The notes below the pieces were generated by a model. The model searched no databases. It was not told the origin of the DNA and saw only the letters and a program-made list of their open reading frames with translations. From Chloranthus sessilifolius (taxonomy: Eukaryota > Streptophyta > Magnoliopsida > Chloranthales > Chloranthaceae), in contig CM037598.1 in assembly GCA_021018995.1 (NCBI GenBank), positions 66,606,671-66,670,670 on the forward strand: a stretch of DNA of 64,000 nucleotides, written 5' to 3'. Numbering within the stretch: position 1 is the stretch's first letter; every line of letters begins with the position of its first letter. This document shows positions 49,337 through 59,746 of this stretch, one piece after another. The position numbers and the translations under genes are program-made.

Positions 49337-49361
49337 GTGGGGGGGGGGGGGTGTGGGGGGG
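49337..49361. repeat. Poly-G tract
   Basis: GTGG followed by thirteen or so G, GTGT and another G7. The length is likely unreliable in the assembly. Confidence 0.85.
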
Positions 49362-49775
49362 AATGACAAACACAAGATCTGAATCTATATGTGCCTGCAA
49401 AAAACTACATGACCAGGCAAAATCTAGCTGCTTTGACATTGAAAGTCCACCAATTTCTGATACAAACTAAAAAATAAAATAGTTTTGACAAAAAGAGGGA
49501 AAATGACAAACACAAGATCTGAATATGCAATAAAATGAGGGAAAATGCAGCAAGTAACTCATATTAAGTTCCAAATAGCCCAAAAGAAATAAATTGGGGG
49601 TGTAAACCTACTTGTACAAACTCTAAACGCTAAACCATTCAATAAAAGCAATAAATTTGTTTATGAATTTCTATGAAAAAAATAAATCATGAAAATAACT
49701 TCTATAATTAACAACTTGCTGTCCTTCAAAATCTCAAATAGCCCAAAAGAAAATTACAAATAATATCCTTGGCAA

Positions 49776-50051
49776 CTAAAGAAAATCAAGAAATAATTGC
49801 TGCAGCCCTGTTCTTCCTGTGTCTACTGTGTTCGTCACCGTTCTCATCACAATTGTTGCAGCCCTGGCGTCGAGTCCAGAGGTTGGTTTGTCCATGAATA
49901 TTACAGAAGGGTTTGAAACTAGTTCGACAACAATTGTCAACCTCTTGCGCTGCTCGGTTGATAAATTATTGACCCCTGGTAATTCAACTAGTGCTTCTCC
50001 CAATGGCGTCAGCTCTACGAGTTCCATGACCTCCACGTGGAACATCTGCAC
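49776..50051 (-). pseudogene. Exon fragment of a PDR-type (ABCG) ABC transporter
   Basis: The 91-residue frame contains [57 protein letters not shown] and [14 protein letters not shown]. These are the ABC signature region, Walker B and D-loop of the nucleotide-binding domain of plant PDR transporters. The catalytic Glu after Walker B Asp is Lys here (FMDKPTSG), and the reading is lost just after GRT, before the H-loop. Only this exon-sized piece is present; no other transporter exon lies nearby. It is a dead fragment, perhaps captured by a transposon. Confidence 0.82.
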
Positions 50052-50133
50052 CCATTAGTTCTAAGTTTTAACTATCTGTCATTGAAAACCTGCAAAGCTA
50101 TGGATGCAAAAATAATGAGGCTGATGTGATAAC

Positions 50134-50214
50134 CTGTTGCTTGTTATATGCAACAATGAGTTTTTCATACTCGGTCTTCCTCTTTGCTGCTTTTTCTTCG
50201 AAGGGTGCTTTCTC
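50134..50214 (-). pseudogene. Exon fragment of an HMG-box (HMGB-type) protein
   Basis: The minus strand encodes EKAPFEEKAAKRKTEYEKL followed by IVAYNKQQ, the third-helix end of a plant HMGB HMG box, a non-specific DNA-bending domain. It is bounded by GACAG before and CAG|GTTATC after, i.e. plausible 3' and 5' splice sites, so this looks like one 81-bp exon. It is only 82 bp from the PDR fragment on the same strand, although the two genes are unrelated in function. Too short for the supplied ORF length cut-off. Confidence 0.65.
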
Positions 50215-50369
50215 CTGTCAGACCCAACAGAAATAGCGCAATTCTTATTTGGCGAGAGTGATGAAAAACTTAATAGATGTAATGAAAATTATAGAAGGAA
50301 AGTAACCTATCTCTTAGTTTACTAAATTAATGGAATAATTCCAATTATATTACTTTCCAATTAAATTAA

Positions 50370-50812
50370 TGGAACAAGTCGGGTCAGATGCAGGTCTAGG
50401 GATGTGGTTAACAGGTTGGGTTCAGGTTGACCCTAAACCCGTCCAGAACCCGACCCATTCACACCCCTACCCCCAGCCCGTTGCCACCCTAAAGAACTAT
50501 AGATTTTCGATTTTTAAACTCTACACTTTCTTGGTAATGGATATTAACTTCTTATTAGATATTTGCAATACATCAATGTCTTTATTTTTACTAATATAGA
50601 CCTATTTTTTTAAAAGCAATAACTAATTTATAATAAATGGGCTGGGCTTGGGCTTTGATAGTTTATGACGGTCCGGGCTTGGGCTTAGAGTCATAAGCCC
50701 GCCATAGGCTCAAGCTGGGCTTGGGCCAAGTTCAAATCCACCAGGCCGAGCTTAAATTTAACCTTGTACAGCCCAAGCCCAGCCCATTTCCACCCTACTG
50801 AGCATTGGTACC
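50370..50812. mobile_element. Remnants of non-autonomous hAT-like elements
   Basis: 50399-50494 begins TAGGGATG and ends CCACCCTA and is rich in GGGT/ACCC words (CCCGACCCATTCACACCCC). 50640-50812 has repeated GGGCTTGGGC and ends CCCATTTCCACCCTA. These terminal words are common in small plant hAT derivatives. I could not see clean 8-bp target duplications, so boundaries are uncertain. Confidence 0.35.
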
Positions 50813-52033
50813 AACAGATAAATCCGACATATGAAACACTACTGAGCTTGTAAGACTAAGCTTGGATTTTGCCCCTTGTTGATCTTGAGGATGAATTGAT
50901 AACCATAATTGTGCACAAGTGGAGCAGTCTGGATAGTTTTCCTATGACTGTAAATCTGCTAGCATTCGTATTCCTTATGCCCATATGATAGTGAAACTCC
51001 GCATCCTTGTGGTTTTCATACACTATAATAATTGTTTGACCGTCTAAACACTTACTAAATTTTGTCATACCGGGTGGTGACTTAGGCAGCCTGGTGAGGC
51101 AGGCAAATATTAAAAAATAAATTGGAAGCCTTTCCATCATTGGTATCAATCATATATATATATATAAGCAATGATCAAATCATCTCTCAGCCAAAGTACC
51201 ACTATAGACACCATCAGATGGTACACAGGCCTGTGCACCTAATACCCAGCTCTTTTAAAGAAGAGTAGGTAGCTTTCAAAGAGGGAGATGAAGTGACTCA
51301 AGTTTAATAATGTAGAGATGATGGTTTTATTGTCTCTTCTATCACAAATTATTCCAAGGGATGATAATGGATGAAATAATGAGTTAAGAATTAATTCGAT
51401 TACTATAAAACAACTGTAGAAATGCTACCAAAATAAATGAAAAACGCATCATCATATGAAATTTGACCATATAAAGGAATACCTCAAAAGTTGGGCACTG
51501 CAAGTGGCATTCAATAGTGTCATCACCCTTTTTCTGTCAAAAGAATATTCAATATGGTTATTTTCTTATGTTATGTTCTAGCAATCAATGCATTATGTGA
51601 AAAACCAAACCATAAAATCTTTTTTTGATAAATTTATTTATAAAAAAAAACACATACACACCACCTAAGCTTTGAACATTCTTCATGAAAAACTGACTTG
51701 AGATACAAAAACATGGTCTGAACATCAACCATATTGAACATAAAAATTCTTGATGCAGCCATTTTATTGTAAATATCATACAAGCGACATTTGGCTGATC
51801 AAGTTAATAGTAGATCGGATAATATAGGAAGTTCGGAACTAAGAGTAGATACAAGTGCATTGTCATCCTGGATAGTTAAACATTCCAACAGTGATCATAT
51901 GGGACAATGCAAATGCCACATCTCGTATTCTATGTAGGATTCTCTAGACATTAACTCCATGAGACGCATATATATATATATATATAGATAGATAGAAGTG
52001 TTGTTCATTTATAAATATGGTAATCAGTAAAAC
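50813..52033. other. Intergenic DNA without recognised genes
   Basis: AT-rich, with short AT microsatellites near 51151-51165 and 51967-51984. The small ORFs have no recognisable motif. It ends at the left LTR of element F. Confidence 0.5.
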
Positions 52034-52887
52034 TGTGACAGCCCGGATTTCGGCACCCCGAAACCCGTGCCATCAGCACGATCATCTTGACCGTGCCCTT
52101 TAGCTAAGCACGGAACATTGGTATATCAAGCATCAAAAGTATAATGAAAGAAATTTGCGGAATTTAAATATGTATTAATAACTTCCCAAAAGACAGTTCT
52201 ACACTCATGCCTCTGCATGAATGGAGAACCGATCCGAACCATCGATGATAGCAATCATCACGGATGGTTCGTCCCAAAAGAATGATCCAAAACCCTATAT
52301 ACATGGTTTTAAACAAGATCAAGGCTTGACATACCAAGCCGTACAAAACTCTCTGTTAAAAATCCCTCAAAGTGGCACAACGGAGTCCTCTAGAAGAAGT
52401 CCTCTGGAGGTGGCTCCAACTCGTCACCGGCCGCAAGGTCCGACTCGCCGGGATCAGCGTCTCCTGAAACCTCAGCAGCTGCTAATAGTGGACTCACGAT
52501 AGTCTATAGGGTGAGCTACATCCTAGCTCAATAGGGAACAACCACTGTTGAACATATAAATTATAACTCACATATATTCTATGATATGCCATGCATGATG
52601 TATCTATGCAATTGTTAATGAAACAGTTTAAAAGCATTTCGTTTTACTGTGATTACTTATATTTCCATTTACTCATGAATAATGCTGAAAAGGCCTAAAG
52701 AAAAACTTAAACTTTCAACTTAAGTAATCCTCGAGCAATATAGCATCGAGCCCCGATGAGATACCCTTCATCGTCATCTATATAGACAGTTTTAATGTAT
52801 TCCCTGGGAATACCATATAGTACCCAAGCCCCTTTCCCCTGGGGATTGGTGGCGGGGTTTCACTTGTCTCAATCAACACCCCTGGGG
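52034..52887 (-). repeat. Truncated left LTR of element F
   Basis: TGTGACAGCCCGG at the left edge; unrelated DNA before it (flank AAAAC). It breaks at CACCCCTGGGG, where the intact LTR continues with TGTGCTTACT. Confidence 0.9.
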
Positions 52888-54100
52888 CAATCCTTGATCA
52901 AGTGGCCCACCTTGCCACATCGGAAACAGCCCCTAGTTCCCAATCTACAATCCACCGTCCTATGAGGCTTGCCACACTTTGCGCAAGTCTCCCGAGGTGC
53001 GGAAGAAACAGTACGAGAACCCTGTGTGATAGTGGCACCAGTAGACATGGCAGGGCTCTCATAGCGAATAGGTCTCCCCGACGCAAGTAATGGAAACCTC
53101 TGTTGGTGTTGTTGTTGCTGTTGTTGCGTCGGTCTTCCAAAACCCCCTTGAAATTGTGGTCTCTGATTCTGGCCCATGAACCTCGGCTTTTTGTTCACCG
53201 GTTCATAGTGCGCCGTTCTTCCTTGTTCATTTCCTCCTCTCTGCTGCTCCCTCTGTCGATATCTATTATTGTTCTCCTCTTCTACGACCAACGCCTTGCT
53301 CATGACCTCTTCATAGGTCCTTAGCTGAAATGGAGCTACGCCTCCCCTAACCTCGGCTTCAAACCTTGAAACCTCTTGGACTTCATCACCTCAGTAGCGA
53401 CGTAGTCCGGAGCAAAACGGGCAAGTCGTAGAAACTCTACCCCGTATTCTCTCACTGTCATTCTCCCTTGTACTAACTGCAAAAATTGTATCTCAAGCTG
53501 GTTCCTCACCACTTCTGGAAAATATTGTTTGTTGAACTCCTCAACAAACTCCTCCCAAGTCCAAGGCAACTCTGGAGTCTCCTGAGCCCGAGTCCGTATT
53601 ACGGACTTCCACCAACCGCCTCCCATCCAACATGTAAGCTGCCCATCTCACACTCTCATCTTCCGCAAGTTAGCACGCTAAAGACTTTCTCCATCTCCAT
53701 CAACCCTTCTCGGGCCATTGTGTACAAAATGTAGGAGGTCTCATCCTCCTAAACTCAGAAATGATGAGGGCACAGCAACGCAGTCCTCTGTGTGGTGTAG
53801 GTGGTCTGTTCTCTTGGACGCATGAGCGCCGGCTTGTTGTGCCATGGCAATGCCATAGTCTCCATAGTGTGCATCATCCTTGTCGCCCTCCCTATCTTCT
53901 TGTCTTTCTCTCAACCTCTCTTGTTCTCTTAGATCTTGATCTTGATGATCTCGATCCTCTTCATCATCTTTATCGCTACCTTCCCATGGGGCCTCAGCAC
54001 CTCCTAAAGGCACTCTATTTGTAGGAGAGATGTAACCATCTCCACTACGTAGACTCCTCTGATGGCCTCCCCTTGGTCGGCCTCTCCCTCTAGCTGACAT
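52888..54100 (-). pseudogene. gag of element F, lacking its 3' end
   Basis: Start ATG at 54100 (MSARGRGRPRGGHQRS). Frames 54100-53741, 53626-53336 (WTWEEFVEEFNKQYFPE, QLVQGRMTVREYG) and 53303-52869 (YEPVNKKPRFMGQ, CAKCGKPHRTVDC, CFRCGKVGHLIKDC) cover most of Gag with small frameshifts. After the second knuckle (KDCP) the sequence becomes LTR. No protease or pol follows, so at most this copy could supply or titrate Gag. Confidence 0.86.
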
Positions 54101-54188
54101 TGCGGCTGCAATTGAAACTAAAGTTTCGTTAGCAGAAGCCTCTATGATCTGACGAAAGAATCCTTGTCAGAATTGCTAAAAGAAAATA

Positions 54189-54200
54189 GCTCTGATACCA
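54189..54200 (-). other. Primer-binding site of element F
   Basis: Minus-strand TGGTATCAGAGC, a perfect 12-base match to the 3' end of initiator tRNA-Met, two bases from the LTR. Confidence 0.9.
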
Positions 54201-54202
54201 AC

Positions 54203-56796
54203 TGTGACAGCCCGGATTTCGGCACCCCGAAACCCGTGCCATCAGCACGATCATCTTGACCGTGCCCTTTAGCTAAGCACGGAACATTGGTATATCAAGC
54301 ATCAAAAGTATAATGAAAGAAATTTGCGGAATTTAAATCTGTATTAATAACTTCCCAAAAGACAGTTCTACACTCATGCCTCTGCATGAATGGAGAACCG
54401 ATCCGAACCATCGATGATAGCAATCATCACGGATGGTTCGTCCCAAAAGAATGATCCAAAACCCTATATACATGGTTTTAAACAAGATCAAGGCTTGACA
54501 TACCAAGCCGTACAAAACTCTCTGTTAAAAATCCCTCAAAGTGGCTGAGTCCTCTAGAAGAAGTCCTCTGGAGGTGGCTCCAACTCGTCACCGGCCGCAA
54601 GGTCCGACTCGCCGGGATCAGCGTCTCCTGAAACCTCAGCAGCTGCTAATAGTGGACCTGCGACGTATAGTCTATAGGGTGAGCTACATCCTAGCTCAAT
54701 AGGGAACAAACACTGTTGAACATATAAATTATAACTCACATATATTCTATGATATGCCATGCATGATGTATCTATGCAATTGTTAATGAAACAGTTTAAA
54801 AGCATTTCATTTTACTGTGATTACTTATATTTTCATTTACTCATGAATAATGCTGAAAAGGCCTAAAGAAAAACTTAAACTTTCAACTTAAGTAATCCCC
54901 GAGCAATATAGCATCGAGCCCCGATGAGATACCCTTCATCGTCATCTATATAGACAGTTTTAATGTATTCCACAGAATACCATATAGTACCCAAGCCCCT
55001 TTCCCCTGGGGATTGGTGGCGGGGTTTCACTTGTCTCAATCAACACCCCTGGGGTGTGCTTACTATGTACGGATAAGCCTCCGCACTGGCCTACGGTTTC
55101 GCCGCCGTATCGGTCATGGATATCCTGCCGTGTCAGTCGTGGATATCCCGCCACGTCGGTGGGGTAACCTATCAAACCTCAAATAACAAAAATATCGGTG
55201 CCTTACATATAGTTATTCACCGTGTAAGTGTGCTATCTTATATCAGTTAGGCCCTATCAAACATGATTCAATCCTTGGATACATCCTCGATGTATCCATT
55301 TACTTGCATCACGATGCTCTTATCTCTTACTTCTTCATCCCACGGGATGGCTCGTTAGTTTACTCTTATGAATATCACACACACACTTTTCACAATTCTT
55401 TAGCGAAGAAAGTATTTGAATGGAAATCTATCACTACATACATGCTCTTGTAAAATAAAGTAAATGTTCAAGGTGTTCCCTACCTCAAGTCTTCATTCGA
55501 TCATTGCATCAAGGTCCCACGTGGCTCCTTGTGCACTAGTCCACACGTACCACCTATGGTACCACATAACAGGTGAAACACATCACAAAGGATGCAATAA
55601 AGAAGGTATAAGATCCCCCAAGAATCTTAAAGTCAAACCCAAAAGTCAACATAGTTTATCTCAGTCGATTAATCGAATTCCAAAATCGATTAATCGAAGG
55701 TCAATATCGATTAATCGAAGCAATTTCGATTAATCGAAATTCTCCTTTTCGCAAAGTCCATTCTCAGTTCGAACAGTCGAGTTTTCATTCGATTAATCGA
55801 ATCCAATTTCGATTAATCGAAATTCTTCTTTTCGCAAAGCAAATTCTGATTAGACGATTGAGTTTTCATTCGATTAATCGAATCCAATTTGATTAATCGA
55901 AATCCTTCTTTTCGCAGTAGACCCTCGATTGAGCGATTGAAGTTTCACAAGTTGATTAATCGATTCCAAATCGATTAATCGAAGACTAAAATCGATTAAT
56001 CGAAATCCCATTTCGATTAGTCGATTTTTTTCCTCAAGTCATTTCCTTCAACCCCTGGGGTCCACTGGAGGTTCTCGATTCGATTAATCGATCCCCAAAT
56101 CGATCAATCGAAATCCAAAGTCGAGTAATCGAAATCAAATTCGATTAATCGAAATCGGGTCTCTCGACCTTTCAACTTCCGGCCAATTTCGATTAATGCC
56201 CAATTTCGATTAATCGAAATTGTCGACTTCAAATTTCTTCAATCTTTTTCCATACTTTTTCTTCTATTTTTCTAAGTCATTATCCTAAGATTTAAACTAT
56301 TTTCAACTACCATTTAGCCTCTATAATCTATGCATTTGATTTACAAAATTTTACCTTGAATCAATCTCAAATTGATTTCAAATCTAGGGTTGGAAGGCTA
56401 GGGTTCCAGCTTTGGTTTCTAACGGATTCCTTGCGTTGAATTAGCCTCTTTAATGCTTGAATCCTTCTTCCAATCACCCACAATAACTCTTGCTTGATCA
56501 CCCTCTTTACTCCTCTCTCTCTCTTCTTTACTCCTCTCTCAACAACTCAAAATCTCTATTTTAGGTTTATTAAACCCTTTTATATCTCTCCTAGTTTGTG
56601 TGTTAAGCACATGCACCTCCATAGGTGTATGTGACTTTAGATTTTTCAACACACACCACATTGCTACACAACCCATCACATCACATTCACTCATCACAAT
56701 CTACGCTAACTATCGAACTCCCAATTGGTCAAACCTGTGACCGATCGGGCACAGATCCCGAGGTCATAGTTCAACGTGATTTTTCGGGCCATTACA
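54203..56796 (-). repeat. Family-1 LTR shared by elements F (5') and C (3')
   Basis: 2594 bp with a primer-binding site on its left and polypurine tract 56797-56809 on its right. It is the cleanest family-1 LTR here together with the solo LTR. It contains a TCGATTAATCGA array at 55663-56220 and the GC-rich near-repeat block at 55066-55165. Confidence 0.92.
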
Positions 56797-56809
56797 TCCT
56801 CCCCACCTT
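56797..56809 (-). other. Polypurine tract of element C
   Basis: Minus-strand AAGGTGGGGAGGA before the LTR start TGTAATGGCCCG. Confidence 0.87.
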
Positions 56810-57071
56810 GGGAATTTTCGTCCTCGAAAATAACCCAAGGTTTATCTCTCTCTAGGTCTCTCTCTCTCCCCACACTCTCAGGTGAGGTGGTCCCGTTTAC
56901 TTAAGCGCATTTAGGTACCCACAACACAAGCATAAAAATAAATTTGCGGAAATGAAACCATGTACACAAAAATTTGATTTCTATTAAGATCAAACATATT
57001 TACAAAGCGCCCATAAGTTGGCATATAACTATACATGGTCAAAAGAGAATGACTGATACAAAATAACTATA

Positions 57072-58595
57072 CTACTCAGGTAGTCCCTCGTCATGGTCAG
57101 TCTTTGGGCAGTGCTGCTCCATCTGAGGTCTGCGACAGGGCGGGTCTCTGAGTCTGGTCAGGGCCGTCGCTGATCTGGAAGGAGCAGACGTGGATGTAGA
57201 AGGAGCCGCGTCTGTGGTGGGATGGAAGACGGGTCCTTTATGGAAGGCGGTGCGTCCGACCGTCCACTCCTCCTCCTGGGCGAGGTAGCGGCGGTAGTCG
57301 GTCGGGTAGATGTGGCGGAGGGTGTGGAACATCAAGAAGTCCATCCGTCGGTTCATCCGGTCGTTGTTGGCTTCCATACGAGCCAATACGTCCTCGATGG
57401 TAGGACCGGACGGGGCGGCGCGCCTGCGGTAGGATGAGGTGGGTGTCGCGGGCGCGGAGTGGGCAGGTGGTGTCGGTGAGGCTGCGGTGTGAGAGGGAAC
57501 TCTCTCCACGGATGGCTCTCGGTGAGGTGTGCCCCACTCACGGGTGGGTCCTCGAGGTGGTGGGGTGGTGGCGGTGCTCTGCTGCTTCTTGCTCTTTGGG
57601 AGCGGGACCCGGAGCTGGTAGGGTCCGCTTTAAAAGGTTGTAGCAGACTTTGTGAATGTCTTCACGCGATCCGTAGCCCTCACCTCGTAAGGCGAGATGG
57701 TGTAGGAGGGCTCGTCGGAGTAGCACTCCAACATGCTCGAGATGAGCCGAGCATACGGCATCTTCTCCTTGGGCCGCATGTTGCCCTTCATTAATTTGCC
57801 CTTGATGTACCTCATCCCTTCTAGGATGACCTTGGTAGCATCAAACCATCGGCCACAGAAGGCCGCGTAAAGTGCATGTTGCACTTTGTCGACGCGCTCA
57901 GTGTCGTGGCGCATCGGGTAAAGGTTGCATTTGATTATGGAGTCGAGCATCCACATGTAGGGTGGAAGATCAACCCTCTTGATGGAAGTGCCCGACCCCT
58001 TCTTGCCATTTGTCATGCGGGTCATGACTTCCTCAAATCGGGGGTCCTCCTCGAAGGGTGGAAATAGGGTAGTCTCGAGGGTGAACTCGAGGTAACACTC
58101 GATTACCTCGTGAATGTGGCGACGAGTGATCGTATAGAGACGACCCTCGATCTTGGTTATGATACAGTCGTCGGTAGGGCCATTGGTTAGCCCTTGGTAG
58201 AATAATCTCACCAATCTAGGGTAGTAGGAACCCCGGATTGGTTTGAGTAGGTTGCCGAGACCGGCATTGTTTATGTAGTTTTGAGCCCATTGGGTCTCGC
58301 CCGGTACATCGGGATCGGTGAAAAGGGTAGGGTCGATGGTATATTCGACCTTGAAGGTCTTGGCAGCCCACCACTCGTTTGGTTGCTCTACGTTGGTGGG
58401 TGGTGGTGGCATGGGGGTGGATTCGCGGGAAGACTCGCGCGTAGACGCGCTCGTCGAACCGGAGGTGGTCTCCGATTCCGACGGTGATGGAGTCCTCACC
58501 GGCGATGGGGTAGGTGGTGGTGGTGCGGCGTTCTTACGCCTAACCGATAGCTTGGAGGTTGCCTTCTTCGAAGACAATCGGGTTTTGGGCGGCAT
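57072..58595 (-). pseudogene. aORF of element C; first 322 codons intact, linker frameshifted
   Basis: ATG at 58595 (MPPKTRLSSKKATSK). Layout: residues 1-35 basic, possibly a nuclear signal (KLSVRRKN); about 36-75 Ser/Thr/Pro-rich; about 76-300 a globular core with NEWWAAKTFKVEYTID, GLGNLLKPIRGSYYPRLVRL, VDLPPYMWMLDSIIKCNLYP, GRWFDATKVILEGMRYIKGK and PYARLISSMLECYSDE. A small deletion near 57645 shifts the frame; the Pro/Ala/Gln linker (57630-57510) and the C-terminal part (57509-57072: coiled-coil IEDVLARMEANNDRMNRRMD, FHTLRHIYPTDY) follow. The linker indels fall in CTG repeats. The core order and spacing resemble the putative plant transposon protein (Transposase_32-type) domain; function unknown. 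Confidence 0.78.
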
Positions 58596-58800
58596 TTTCA
58601 CTAAACTAGGGTTTATCTAACTTGAATTGAAGAAAAAACGGAAATCTAGGGTTTACCTTAGGTTTTGGAGATGAGTGCGGATGAGAATCGATTGAGAATC
58701 CAACCCTAGAGCACTCGGTTGGTTGGAGAAGAAGGAGGAAGACGAAGAGCCCCAAAAATCTCAAAGCAAATGATTTCGAATGGGGAAGAAAATCCCCAAT

Positions 58801-58812
58801 TTTATATATATA
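58801..58812 (-). promoter_or_regulatory. TATA box upstream of the C aORF
   Basis: Minus-strand TATATATATAAA about 210 bp upstream of the ATG at 58595, with the inverted repeat GGGGATTTTCTTCCCC immediately downstream (58782-58797). Confidence 0.5.
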
Positions 58813-58821
58813 GGCTCCGGC

Positions 58822-59605
58822 TCGATTAATCGAAATTCTGTTTCGATTAATCGAAATTTAAAACTAGGTTAAGCCGCGTAAAATCGATTAATCGATTTCC
58901 CAAATCAATTAATCGAAAGTCAAATTCGATTAATCGAAACCTATTTCGATTAATCAAAATCGTATCCATTTAAAATGTTAAATTTTTGAGCTCACTGGCG
59001 CGAGCCAGTCGATTAATCGAAATCCATTTCGATTAATCGAAATCCCAAAATCGATTAATCGAACTTAGTTTCGATTAATCGAAATCGTGCTATAACTTCT
59101 AATTTTTCCAAAATTTCTTAAGTATTCGATTAATCGAAATCCATTTCGATTAATCGAAATCTCAGAACCGATTAATCGAAAACCACTTCGATTAATCGAA
59201 ATTGTCCATTCGACTTTAATTTATTCCAAGTCCTTTAAGTAACTCGATTAATCGAAAATCCAATTCGATTAATCGAAATACAAAATCGATTAATCGACCT
59301 TGCTTCGATTAATTGAAATTTCATGAATCTACTCCTAATCCTTCTAACATTCTCAGTTTGCTCGATTAATCGAACCTATAGTTCGATTACTCGAATTTCC
59401 AACTCGATTAATCGAATTTCCAAAATCGATTAATCGATCCCAAATCGATTAATCGAAATTATAATTCGATCAGTCGAAATTTCATTCTATGTATATTCTA
59501 ACTCTAACTTTCATTTCCAGTCACTGGCACATGCCAGTCGACTAATCGAACAAAATCGATTAATCGAAATTCCAAATCGATTAATCGATTTGCAATTCGA
59601 TGTCG
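58822..59605. repeat. TCGATTAATCGA palindrome array between pol and aORF (element C)
   Basis: The largest array here: about thirty units, most of them perfect TTCGATTAATCGAA, with ACTGGC-N4-GCCAGT hairpins near 58996 and 59522. It is longer than in A and B because it includes an extra stretch (about 59300-59450) they lack. Confidence 0.92.
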
Positions 59606-59746
59606 GTTTTATCAATTCTGCAGAATTTCAATCTCTTTGTTTCTTTCACTATTTTTGACAATTTATGACAGATTGGATTCAAATTTCCATTGTATTTCAA
59701 GCATAGTGGAGATTTCACAAACATGTTTGTGGTTTACATTGAATTC

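Larger units (their letters stand above)
47020..49775. other. Degenerate intergenic DNA
   Basis: No gene or clear transposon found. It holds an (AT)n microsatellite, a short open stretch at 48973-49108 and a poly-G tract. Some GTTGCAG repeats near 47460-47570 resemble subterminal repeats of a DNA transposon but no matching end was found. Confidence 0.5.
52034..56796 (-). mobile_element. Deleted chromovirus F (family 1): LTR-gag fusion plus 5' LTR
   Basis: The left LTR (52034-52887) stops inside its GC-rich region and joins directly to gag at the second zinc knuckle. Everything between (rest of the LTR, polypurine tract, aORF, pol, end of gag) is missing. The first 800 bases of the two LTRs (from 52034 and from 54203) are nearly identical, so F is young. 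LTR 54203-56796 also serves element C. Confidence 0.88.

Noticed and set aside
49337..49361. Poly-G tract as a functional G-quadruplex
   Set aside because: Consistent with a simple homopolymer; no conserved context or nearby gene supports a role.
49819..50058. 79-residue plus-strand ORF
   Set aside because: Antisense shadow of the PDR transporter exon, whose motifs are unmistakable on the minus strand.
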